Assembly: GCA_013399305.1 (NCBI GenBank)
Contig: VXAI01000380.1
Span: 443,059-507,058, forward strand
Source of the DNA: Rostratula benghalensis
Taxonomy: Eukaryota > Chordata > Aves > Charadriiformes > Rostratulidae
Reading direction: 5' to 3'
DNA: 64,000 nucleotides
Positions 27,331-38,712 of this stretch are shown in pieces. Position 1 is the first letter of the stretch. Each line of letters opens with the position of its first letter. The notes below the pieces were generated by a model. That model worked only from the letters and a program-made list of their open reading frames with translations. It searched no databases and had not been told where the DNA came from. A program made the position numbers and the translations under genes.

Positions 27331-27371
27331 CTTTTTTTTTTTTTTTCTTCTTCTTTTTCTTTCTTTCTTTT
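27331..27371. repeat. Polypyrimidine tract
   Basis: A T run passes into CTT/TTTC repeats for about 40 bases, all pyrimidine on the plus strand. Confidence 0.85.
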
Positions 27372-27865
27372 GTACACCTTTCTTGTCTGTTAGAAGTTTC
27401 TAAGTGAAATGTGAAGGAAGTGGGAAAGCTACTAGAGGGACATATGGGCTGCAATGGCTTGAATAACTTGAGCCGAAATAAGAAGATGGGTACATTTCAT
27501 TAATTAAATTCAAGTCTGGTTTTGAAACAACTTTGTTGTTTAAAGGTTTCATTTTTAAAAATATACACAGTATTTTGCATTAATCTTAATTTTATTGCAC
27601 TTCGAAATTGCAACTTTTTTTTTAAACCTTTCACTAGTATTGATTTTGCTTAATCCCTCAAGCGTAACAAGACTTCCATGGAGATGTGATGGTGTAGTAT
27701 TACTTCAAACTTGAAATTTTTCATTGTAGGTAAGAAAGCAGAGTATGTAAGGGATAAGTGATAAAGTGAAAATTCAGGGTAAGACAGTAATATTATGATG
27801 CTAAATAGGAGTAGTTTGCCTTTATATATATAATGGAGCTGCTTACACAAAAGGTCAAAGAGGAT

Positions 27866-28805
27866 ATAGAACCACAAAATGACAGAACTGGAGAGGGTGG
27901 AGAGGACATCTGGAACTCATCTAGTCCAATCCACCTGCTCAGAGCAGGGTCACCTAGAGCAGGTTGCCAAGAGCTATCTCCAGTTGGGTTTTTAGTATCT
28001 CCAAAGATACATACTTTACAGCCTTTTTGGACAACCTCTTTTAGTGTTGGACAACCTTCATGTGAAAAATGCTTTCTCTTGTGTTCAAGTGGAATTTCTT
28101 GTATTTTTGTTTATACCCTTTGCCTCTGTCCTTTCACTGGATGCTGCTGAGGAGAGACCTTTCCTGAGTATATTCCAGACTAAACGATCCTAGCTCTTTC
28201 AGCCTCTCTTTGTATGAAAGATCCCCATATTTTTTCTGTGGCCCTTTAATGGATGCACACCAGTATTTTCGTGTTCTTCTTGTACTGGGGAGCCCAGAAC
28301 TGGACACAGTACTCCAGATGTGACCTCACTGCTGCTGAGGGGAAGAGTCACCTCTCTCAGGCTTCTGGCAGTGCTTTTCCTTGTGCATCTCAAGGAGAGT
28401 GTTGGCCTTCATTGCCACAAGGGCAGTTTTCTGGCTCATGTTCAACTTCTGGTTCACCAGGACACACGCCCCGCCCCCTCTCCTTTTCTGCGTAGTTGCT
28501 TTCCTTCTGGTTGGTCTCTAGCTTTTTACTTGTGCATGGGGCTATTAATCTCTGGGTGAGGAAGGTACATTCCCTTTGCTGAACTTCGTTTCTCCCGCCT
28601 GTCGAGGTCCCTCAGAGTGGCACCACAGCTACTGCTCATTTCGTATGGGCTGCCAAGTTCCTGTGGGTGCACTCAGTTCCAGTATTCAGGTCACTAATGA
28701 AAAATATTAAACAGCATTACCTCCAATATTAACCCTTTAGGGCGCATCATTAGTAACTGGCCTCCAGCTGAATTTTGCGGTGCTAATCACAGTCCTCTGA
28801 GGTGA
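27866..28805 (-). mobile_element. CR1 LINE fragment, old
   Basis: On the plus strand this is the reverse complement of a CR1 3' region. It begins with the terminal segment ('ctcatctagtccaatcc', 'agcagggtcacctagagcaggttgcc') and continues through 'gcccagaactggacacagtactccag' (given here as one family hallmark in parts), 'gttggccttcattgccacaagggca' and 'ttcaccaggac'. It ends in the 'aactggcctccagctgaattttgcggtgctaatcacagtcctctga' part of the RT domain. It is about 0.94 kb, has many substitutions and small indels and no intact frame, so it is clearly older than the copies near 53 and 60 kb. Confidence 0.9.
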
Positions 28806-29442
28806 GCAGTTCCCCTAGTTTTCATTTCACCTCAGTTCAGTAATGCATCATCAGTAATAATGTAAATTACTACTGCAAATGCCCAGGATAACTGATAAAA
28901 ATGCATTTTCACCACCTTTTGTTATTCGGATTTATTAGCACTGGGACATGTGCATACACACGAATTCACAGTTGTTGTTTCGTCCATGTTTTAGTGTGTG
29001 AGACTGAATTACCCACACAAGGGGAAGATAATATTAGTTTAGACATTGCACAGATGCTGTTATGTTGTGGGTTTTTTGCATTAAATATAAGTAACTTAAA
29101 CTTTGCATAAACTGCAAACAGAAGACTTTCTGGTTTGGGTTTTCTTGGGGTTTTTTGGGTTTGGGTTTGTTTTTTTTTTCAGGGATTGACCACAGAAAAT
29201 GTGTTCTAAGGTTGTATTTATTTACAATGGGATCTAAGTGACTATCTGAAAAAATTTGAAAACCCAAATGCAAGGCAATAGATTGTGTGCTGATAAATGG
29301 CAAAATATCAATTAGTAGAGATACTGGATTTTAGACATGAATGGATAGAGTAATCCGAGTAATGAGCATAACTTTGTAGTTTCTGGATGGAGAGAAACTG
29401 GGCTACTTCTGTATGATCCATAATTTAGCATTTATATAGCGC

Positions 29443-29540
29443 TTACTATATACAGAACTCTTTATAGATATTAGATAATATCTAATATAGATATTAAGGA
29501 TATTAAATAATATCTATAAATATCTATAAATAATATCTAT
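29443..29540. repeat. AT-rich TATC/GATA hairpin cluster
   Basis: Repeated TATCTATAAA, AATATCT and GATATTA words. A perfect 8-bp inverted repeat (TAGATATT 29465-29472, AATATCTA 29477-29484) has a 4-base spacer. The array is imperfect, with GATA/TATC cores on both strands. Confidence 0.7.
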
Positions 29541-32500
29541 CGTCTTGACCTCTTAATGTCTAACGTACCCTAATTTTGATGCTGAGCGAATACCTGCTTA
29601 GCTGTAATGCATTCCTGATTAATGTGAGATGGCTCTGAAAACTGAATATTTGATATTGTAATCTAATTTGTAAGGTCATAAGGAAAACATTTTCCCTATT
29701 TGAAGTTTTGTAAATTCACTCCGTTTTATTTAATATCAAGGGAATGAACATTAGAAGGCTGAGCGAGATGGGAAGGACTATATGTGGTTTTCCACCAAAA
29801 TAACTAGACAATCTTTTCTAAGGCCTGTTCAGCATTATTTGTACAGCAGCAGAAGTTCCCACCCACCTATTTGCTGATGATAAGGTTTTTCTTCCCCACT
29901 CTAATATATAACACAGCTGGTTTTTAGAAAATGCTTTATTCTGTGTTGAAGAAGAAGGAACTCCTGGTGTAATTTAGTCACAGTTCTTACGTATCTTATG
30001 TGTTCTTATTTCTTGTTCATTTGTTTGTTTCCTGTTGTCTGTTGTTATGTATAATCAATATTAGTGCAGACTTCTTTTTATGCAATCTGTTTGTCCAGAT
30101 TTTTTTCCTTTAAGTCTGTGGTTCCCTTGACACATGTATGCTTTATTTTTCTGGCACCCCTGGTGTGTTTTGTTTGATTGGTTCAAAGTTGTTGTGGGGT
30201 TTTTTTCCTTTTATTTTTTAAATTTTATTTTCTTCACACTTGCTTTCTATTTCTGTTTTTGCTCCTTTTTTGTCATTCTTCAATATCTTCCAATCTCCCC
30301 TATCTGGTTTTATGAGTCCTGAAATGAAACCTCAAACGCTGTTGAACTGCAGGTTTTTATTAATGCTGCTTGGAATGGAATTTTCTTCTGAAATGTTTCT
30401 CAGTAGATGACACCATTTTGTCAAAGCTCTACCTGTTCACCTAGATTTTGACAGTGGTTTAGGTGCTCACACACTATTTGAATTGCAGTAAATTGGGCAG
30501 AATTTTGCTTGTACACTGCACTGGGTAAATTACTATTAGTGTTTTTAACGCTGAGAAACTTGTCTTCATTATGATGCAGCAGAAAGTATCTGTAGAGTAT
30601 AACATCATGTTGTATTTCTTGGTGATCAAATATTTGACCAGCTTTCCATGTAAAGGAACTTTTGATTTGGGACATTTTTGTCACATCTTAAAGTAAAAAA
30701 AAAGTTGAAATAATTGGGTGCCAAAAGAATATGCCTGTAGTTCATTTTTCTGAATTTCTTCCGTATGTTATCAGTCACTTCTGTGTAGTAGCTACTGGCT
30801 GTGACAGTGAGTATATGGTTGAATAGCACAGCATATGCAACCGTGGGACTCCTTCAGGATTTGAAACCTGGGTTGTTTTCTACATGCTTTTGAAGCCACA
30901 TCTACTTGCAGGGAGAGTGTCCACACTCTTGGTTCATAGAATGTTTTGTGGTAGAATGTTGGATTTGGATCTTTATACTGAAACTGTTTTATTATTTTAA
31001 ATACTAATGAAATGGAGAATACAGTACCTGTATCCCTCCCCTGAAGAAATGGACTGCATCTCAGACCTGTCTGTCTTTAAGGGCAGTTGCCTCGGAGGTA
31101 ATTTCACTTTTGATCTTGGGTTAGTTAATTATGCCTGCAAAGTGAAATAGTTTCACGAAATGCTGAATGCTTCCTCTGACAGTTGCACAAGAATGGTGGC
31201 ATTGGCATTCCCCAAAAAGCAGGTAGAGCTGTGCTAATGTGTGCCACAGGTATCTGTGTTGTGTCGGGTTCCTGTGAGCTCCTTGGACACACAGATTGTT
31301 ATGAGAGAACTGGAAATTACAGGATTTGCAGTAGTGTGTTGGTTGGGGAAAAAACTTGGGTAGTATTTAGAGGGCAATAAAGCTGTCTGTTTAGAGGAGT
31401 ACACTTGACTGAAGTGAAGAAGTAGAGATTTGACTGTCAGCAGTCTGAGAACTGGCTGCTGACTTCGGATGCCCTCAGTTTTGTGCTACCAAATGGTATA
31501 TTTTTTATAAAATAATAGTGGATAACTGATATTTAATGTTTCTGAGAGATAGATTGACTTTAAAGGGGTCAGTTTTTCAAATCCTAGCTCCATGCTTAAA
31601 GAATCTAGCCCTATATAGTCATGTCCTTTAATATATGGTCACAATGCTATTTCATAGGGATGCTTAATAAGTAAACAGAAGATGTTTTTCCTCTTGCTTT
31701 TCACTGAAGACAGGTAAGAGACTTTCTTTGCATTAGTAATTGAAACACAGTGGGGTTTAGTTGGCAGATTTCACCAGATGCTTTAGCATGAGTACTTGCA
31801 AACATAACATTAGCTCTGCTAAAGTCCATAGAGCTGTATGTGGTTGAATATTGGAATACATTCCATATATTTGATTAACAGTTAAATGAGACAAACTTTT
31901 TTTTTTTTTCTGTAAAGCCAATGGCATATCAAATTTTGAAAAGGACCTCAGAAGAAGGAGAACAGTACACTGAAATTTATGGGAAAACTTTTAGGTGGTG
32001 TTGAAAGAAAGGCTTCCAACTTTGAAAATTATGCTAAATTGGGAGAAATAGTACTGTCACATTTTGTACAAAAGAAGTTATCTAAGTAAAGTATTCAGGC
32101 TAATAACTGGCAGCTGTAGTTAAATGCAGATACGTAATATTACTCTGAAGCAAGATTAAAATGGAGAGTATCTACCAGTCTTGGACTGTGTTGACCAGCA
32201 GAAGGATGGAAGGACCTGTTGGAAGAACACCTGGTGTATAAAGCACTGTTCCAGTACAGCTGTATGTGGCTGGGGAAAAAGAAAAGGGAGAGTTACATAC
32301 ATCAAGAAGTTGAAGTCATAGATGTTTGTTAACTAATATATAGATGGGAGCATTCAAAGTTACTAAAATTTTTATTTAAATCATGTTAAGGCCATAGTTA
32401 CAAAACTTTTCATCCTTGTCTCCATTCAGTATATTTCATGGAATGGTTATTTTATTTCTTTATAAATAAGTGTACACATGCATCAATACACTTTAATTTT

Positions 32501-32752
32501 CATTTAGTTTGATATTCCTGAATTTTCTTGTACTGATATGACCTCAGATCCTGTCTGGCACATTAAGGTGTCCTGTGTGCATTTGTCTGAGAACACCTAC
32601 TTCGTATGATAAGTCACAGATGCACATTATTTCCCAATGAAAACACAGGCAGGTTAAAAATGCTGGTGTACCTTCTTGCCAAATAGCAGACCTAACTCTC
32701 TGCATGTGAAACCGTTATTTTGAAGAGGATAGCAGAGAATAAATAGTATATA

Positions 32753-32780
32753 ACAAAACAAACAAACAAAAAAAAAAACC
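32753..32780. repeat. (AAAC)n and poly-A run
   Basis: A few AAAC units run into an A tract, followed by CCCC. Simple low-complexity sequence. Confidence 0.8.
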
Positions 32781-33494
32781 CCAAAAGAGGTGTTGTTCTT
32801 TCTGGGGGGAGCAAAGAATGTGAAATGTTGAATAGGATGGCAAGATAGATGTCTGCATTTTAATAGACTGTAGGTAAGAGGATTACTCCAGTGATATCCT
32901 ACCTATCCTATCCAGGTTCTATCCTACTCTAATAGTCTGTTGGACTTGTTAGTATGTGCTAATCCAGTTTTTCTATGTGGCACCAATATAAAAGAAGACT
33001 GTCTTTGCCTGCAGAGTCCAGTGCCATCCCTTTGCCTGCCTGCATCTCTTACAGACCAAACAGTGAATGTATGTTGTGCTCCATTTCTAGGTACAGCATC
33101 CTTTGCCTTTAATCAAATTCTGCATTTGGCACAGAAAATGCAAGAACTGAGACTCTGTTTTGCATCTACTGGGCTGAACTTTATTGGTGAATGAAACAGA
33201 TGGGGCTTCAATAGGCTGTCAGTGGAAAAGGTGAGCTTTCTGCTGTAAATAATCAACAGCTGGCCAGCAGCTGTGTGTGAAAGGGCTCAACTGTAGAGTG
33301 TTGTTTTGGAAAGCTAGTGTTTTATCATCCATATAATTGGTGTCTGAAATCCATCTGCAGTCATGTGTCAACAAATAACTGAGGTTAGAAATTAACCGTC
33401 CCTAGCAGTAATAGCCAGTTCCTGGAGAAAAAATGTAGACATTATAAAAATGTGATGTGTGTGATATGTTATAAAAAAGTGCACAGAAGAACAA

Positions 33495-35508
33495 GTAAAA
33501 CTCAAACCTTGGATTTCAGGAGGGCTAACTTCAACCTCTTCAAGAAACTGCTTAGAAAAATCCCATGGGTTAGGGCTCTGGAAGGTAGTGGGGCTCAAGA
33601 GAACTTGTTGATATTCAAATACCACTTTCTCCAAGCTCAGGATTGGTGCATCCCTAAGAGCAAAAATCCAGGCAAGGGAAGCAGGAGACCTGCTTGATTG
33701 AGCAGGGAGCTTCTGAAAAAGCTCGTGTGGAAGAAGGAAGTTGAGAGTGTGTGGAAGAAGTGACTGACCACTTGGGAAGATGACAAGAATGCCATCAGAG
33801 NNNNNNNNNNNNNNNNNNNNNNNNNNNNNNNNNNNNNNNNNNNNNNNNNNNNNNNNNNNNNNNNNNNNNNNNNNNNNNNNNNNNNNNNNNNNNNNNNNNN
33901 NNNNNNNNNNNNNNNNNNNNNNNNNNNNNNNNNNNNNNNNNNNNNNNNNNNNNNNNNNNNNNNNNNNNNNNNNNNNNNNNNNNNNNNNNNNNNNNNNNNN
34001 NNNNNNNNNNNNNNNCTTCAGTCTTTACTGCTCAGGCCAGCCCTCAGGACTCCCAGGCTTTGGAGGTAACAGAAAAAGTCTGGATGAAAGAAGACATTCC
34101 CTTGGTTGAGGAGGATCAAGTCAGAGATCAGTTAAGTAAACTGGGTATCCAAAAGTCGATGGGTCCTGATGGGGTGCACCCACAAATTCTAAGTGAGCTT
34201 GCAGAAGTCATTGCTGGGCCACTCTCCATCATCTGGGCATCATCTCAAAGCATCTGGAGGAAAAGAAAGCTAACTGAAGTAGTGAACATAGATTCACCAA
34301 GGGGAAATCATGTCTGACTAATCTGACAGCCGCCTACGATGGCATGCCTGGATGGATGGATGAGGGAAGGGCAGTGGATGTTGTCTACCTTGACTTCAGC
34401 AGGGCTCTTGAGACAGTCTCCCACAGCTTCCTCATAGGTGAGCTTAGGAAGTGTGGGTTAGGTGAATGGACAGTGGAGATTGAAAACTGGCTGAAAGACA
34501 GAGCTCAGAGGTTCGTGATTAGTGGCACAGAAGGTGGAGGTCTGTAACAAGTGGTGTTCCCCAGGGGTCAGTACTGGGTCCAGTCCTCTTCAATATAGTC
34601 ATCAATGACCTGGATGTAGGAGTGGAATGTACCCTCAGCAGGTTTGCTGATGACACAGAACTGGGAGGGGTGGCTGACACACCAGAAGGCTCTGCCACCC
34701 TCCAGGGAGAGCTGGACAGGCTGGAGAGTTGGGCAGAGAAGAACCTGATGGAATTCAACAGGGGCAAGTGTAGGGTCCTGTCCCTGGGTAGGAATAACCC
34801 CCTGCACCAGGAGAGGTTTGGGGTGACCTGCTGGAGAGCAGCTCTGTGGAAAAAGGTCTGGGAAAACAGGGTGACCATGAGCCAGCAATGGGCCCTGGTG
34901 ACCAAGAAGGCCAATGGCATCTTGGGGTGCATGAGGAAGAGCATGGCCAGCAGGTAGAGGGAGGTCATCCTGCCCCTCTGCTCTGCCCTGGGGAGGCCCC
35001 ATCTGGAGCACTGGGTCCAGTTCTGGGCTCCCCAGTTCCAGAAGGACAGGGAACTGCTGGAAGAGGGGACAGCAGAGGAGCACCAAGATGATGAGGGGGC
35101 TGAAGCATCTCTGTGATGAGGAAAGGCTTAGGGACTTGGGTCTGTTCAGTTTGGAGAAGAGAAGAGGGGGATCTGATCAACACCTAGAAATACTTAATGG
35201 GTGGGTGTCAAGAATATGAGGCCAGTCTTTTTCCAGTGATGTCCAGTGACAGGACAAGAAGTAACAGGCACAAACTGGAACAGAAGAAGTTCCATCTCAA
35301 CATAAGGAGGAACTTCTTCCCTGTGAGGGTGGCAGAGCCCTGGAAGAGCCAGCCCAGAGAGGTGGTGGAGTCTCCATTTCTGGAGACATTCCAAACCCAC
35401 CTGGACACATTCCTGTGGGACCTGCTTTGGCAGGGGATTGGAGGAGATGATGTCCAGAGGTCCCTTCCAACGCCATATCTTTCTGTGATTCTGTGAAAGA
35501 TAGCAACA
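33495..35508 (+). mobile_element. CR1 LINE, ORF2 RT to 3' end, defective
   Basis: The longest CR1 copy in the window. Before the gap, the frame at about 33500-33697 matches the ORF2 linker between endonuclease and reverse transcriptase (LEGSGAQE, FLQAQ, GKGSRRPA motifs). After the gap the RT domain begins (KSMGPDGVHP at about 34153-34182). RT motif A is visible as YLDF (34386-34397) and motif C as FADD (34643-34654). The C-terminal part ends in the CR1 tail (TRSNRHKLE, PREVVESP), and the terminal ATTCTGTGA unit lies near 35490. Between about 34245 and 34283 the first RT motifs are deleted: the sequence jumps to the 'ttcaccaaggggaaatc' block. Several frameshifts and an early stop also inactivate it. 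The 5' part of the element is absent. Confidence 0.93.
33801..34015. other. Assembly gap (215 N)
   Basis: A run of N inside the CR1 copy, between the ORF2 linker and the start of the RT domain. The CR1 frame resumes at 34016 in consistent order, so missing CR1 sequence is the simplest content. Confidence 0.97.
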
Positions 35509-36920
35509 GGCAAGGGTAGATCATGAACCACTGGAGAAAATTAGTAGAAGCAGAAGACAATGTAGATTTTTGGCCTATATTGTGATAGTTTCAAATGATT
35601 TTAACTTGTCTTCTTTTAAAGAATTATGTAGATCATAAGCATCCATCCTACATATAGTACGTTTGACTTCATCAGAAAATTTGCGTGTTAATCTGGCATA
35701 GTATTTTCTGTTATCTTTGACCTGCAATAACTACAGAATCCAAGTGATTTAAAGATCAAAGCCTTCTGAGAATACATCTGATTCTTTCTTTTGTGCGCTA
35801 GGTTGTTGAAAATTTCACTCCGAATGGCTACTGCCATGCTTAATTAGCAAGTAAATCGTAAGAGAAACTGCTTCCTCACCAACTGTGACCAGCCAGTATT
35901 GACAAGAAAGCTGTGTGAGTTCTACAAATGACTGCTGCTGTGTTAAAACAGCAGAAAAATATGTGCACTTCAATGTCCCTGGGGCATTTAGTTTTGTATA
36001 TTAGGCAGCAGCTTTTACTGGAAATGCAAGCACAGGGCTTGTGAACCTGCACAAATCTATAGATAAAGTTCCATCTCTGTTTGAAAAAGCCGACACGCAA
36101 TCACGGTGGAGCATTGTCAATATTTGACTCTGCGCGTTCAAAACGTTTTTCTAGGACATACAAAATCATTGTAGCAATTGTTCATTTTTCAACTTTTTGA
36201 AATAGTTTTTGAACTATTTTTGGTACCTTTTTAGTCCAGGTATCTTCCCATACGGTAAGATCCTTCTCTCTCTTCCACCATGAAAATTTTGACAATAAAT
36301 TCTACATCCTAATTACGAGCAACTGGGATTATGAAATTGTGCTTGTCAATAAACTGTTATATTGACCCTTAGGTGACAGTTGCATACAAGTATGAAGAGC
36401 TGGTTGGCTTGACCACAGAATACTCATTTGTGAGGATGCTGAATTGGTTATCATTAGATCCTTTGGCTTCAACGGACCCAGTCCCCCCGGGAATACTGAG
36501 AATACACGTGTGTGCATGCATGAGAACACCTCAGTCCTGCTGTGTAAAAGTAGTCTGAAAGTAAGATACATAACTGTGTTTAGCAGACAAATTACACTGT
36601 AATGGAGAATCCCTTGATAAATGCTGAAGTCCTTTGTGTCCTATTGTGTCCTAGTCCTATGAAGTCCTAATTTAAGAGTGTTTGTGATCAGTTATGCAGA
36701 ATTTCTCTCTTTATAATGTTGAAAACTAACACACATTTTGTATGCCTAGTCACAGTGTGAGTTGTTATTATCTCTATGAATTCAAGAATGCCACATTGTG
36801 CATTAAAACTGCAGATCAGTGTCAGTAACACTTTCTGGTACATTGAGTTATTAGTAGGTGAATTTTGTAACAGTATTTTTGTAGACGGCCTAAGAAGGCT
36901 GTGTGGTTATTCAAACATCT

Positions 36921-37019
36921 GTCAAGAATTGTCTCAGTGTAGTTGATCCCACCCTGGGGCAGAGGGGCAGACTTAAGTGACCTCTTGAGGTCCCTTGCTC
37001 CTCAGTTTTCTGTGATTCC
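36921..37019 (+). mobile_element. CR1-like 3' end relic
   Basis: 'gttgatcccaccctggggcag', 'gacctcttgaggtcccttgc' and 'ttttctgtgattcc' follow the order of a CR1 3' end in plus orientation. It is about 100 bp, severely 5'-truncated and diverged. Confidence 0.7.
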
Positions 37020-38584
37020 GGGGCATCGTCAGACGCCATACACTGTAGATGTGTATATAAAAGTTACTTAGTTATAAAAGTTTATTTTTACTATTTTATC
37101 CCACCTGTTTCTTAAGCATGGTAAATTCAGATGTTCTTTTTTCCTTCATGAAGTTTCCTTCATGTAGGAAGGAAAAGATAATGGTTCCTAATTAATTATG
37201 GAAAGTTGAGGTGCCATTTAATGGGATGCTGCATTTTGAGATCTAACTTGAGACAGAGAGATCAGAGTGCAAAGAAGAGATAAAAGCAAAGCAGTTCAGA
37301 TCAAGACTTGCAAGTTTGCTACATCAGCCTCTCTTATTAAAATACACTTTAAATGGAATGCATCTGTAAAGACAAGACAAAGCATTCTGATGACAAGTTT
37401 GTGAGGAGGAAAGACTGGCATTGCCTGAGAGGAGACTTGGATGTTAGAACTACCAGTGGAGAGCTGAATTTAGTGTGAAGTTCCAACCATGCACAGTGCT
37501 GAGGACTCACAATTCCTATTCAGTTCAGCGTAATCTTAGGGAGCGTGAACGAGTTGCAATGACAAGTACTGCTTTACACAGTGCTGCAGATTCTTCCTTC
37601 CTACATTTGCAACTGTGGATGAAAGAGCCATGGACTGCTGCAAGGAAATAACATTTATTTAAGAACACTGTGTTTATTTTTTCCAGACAATGGTGGTATG
37701 TTTGGCAGAGTTTACTAACTGGTGAATTTACTAATAGGTTTCTTACAAATAGCACGCTGCTTCAGACTGTTCTGTAAAGTTTCTAAAAAGTGTGTTTGCA
37801 GCTGCTTACTGCAACTTACTGCAAGTCTTCTCCTGTGAGCAGAATTCCGTTATCTTCACTCTTGAAATGTGCCATAAGCAAAAATCATATTTCAAGCTTA
37901 GTAAAAGCCTATACCCATGCATATGCATGTGGTTTTATGGTTGTGTTCCATTGAAAACGGCTATTATTTTTTGTGATGGGACTCCCCATGAATATTACCA
38001 AGTTCTGATTTTATTTAAGTTAACATTATTTGATACTATTATTTAACATTGCTGTCATTAAAATACACGCCTACTATTAAACATTAATTTTTGAGGATGC
38101 TCTTTAAATACTACTGTATAATACTTGACTGAAAGTATTTAGATTTTTGCAATTGTTCTGTTTCTAGAAAAATTTGCAACACTTTCAGAACCAGAATACA
38201 AACAGCTCCATTTACGGAATGCTCGTTAAAAATGAAGTAACATTTTAGTATAGGAACTAAGGTTAGTGAAAGTGGGGCACAGGGCTAAAGCATTTCCTTT
38301 TATTTATCACACTGCATATTATTTCCCATCAGTAAGATAAAAATCTGGTAACATGTAGGTAACATAAGTTGTTTGTTACCTCAGATACCTACATTTCTTT
38401 TTCTGATTTTATGGTAAATAATACAGATAATATATAAGTGCTGATAATGGAAAGCACATGAGCAAATACCTCCAAAGACAATAATATGAGAAAATATATT
38501 TTGTTGCCTAGCAAAACATTTATCATACATTTTTAAAAGTACTTCTTAATTTTACATGACTTTGTTCCTAGCTGTTTGGCGTAG

Positions 38585-38712
38585 TTAGAATGGTTCAGGT
38601 CGGAAGGGAAGTTAAAGATCATCCAGTTCCAACCCCTTGCCCTGGGCAGGGACACTTCCCACCAGACCAGGTTGCTCCAAGCCCCATCCAGCCTGGCCTT
38701 GAACACTTCCAG
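38585..38712 (-). mobile_element. CR1 3' end fragment
   Basis: On the plus strand it reads as the reverse complement of a classic CR1 3' end: 'tagaatggttcaggtcgg', 'aaagatcatccagttccaacc', 'gggcagggacacttcccacc', 'agaccaggttgctccaagcc', 'ccagcctggccttgaacac'. It stops abruptly, as 5'-truncated CR1 copies do. Confidence 0.92.

Larger units (their letters stand above)
22831..27865 (+). other. Inferred HS3ST1 intron, first part
   Basis: AT-rich sequence without a supported exon. It carries an (AAAAC)n run (about 23297-23325), a (TTTG)n run (about 25032-25055) and three T-rich tracts between 26.4 and 27.4 kb. Open frames are short and featureless. Its intronic status depends on the CpG island being the HS3ST1 promoter. 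Confidence 0.5.
28806..33494 (+). other. Inferred HS3ST1 intron, no exon recognised
   Basis: AT-rich sequence with T/G-rich low complexity near 29140-29180, an AT-rich hairpin cluster (listed separately) and an A-rich run near 32755-32780. I see no repeat family and no credible coding exon. Confidence 0.5.

Noticed and set aside
34519..35091. Long open frames on both strands (up to 172 codons)
   Set aside because: They lie within the CR1 copy. The minus-strand frames are shadows of the LINE ORF2 tail.
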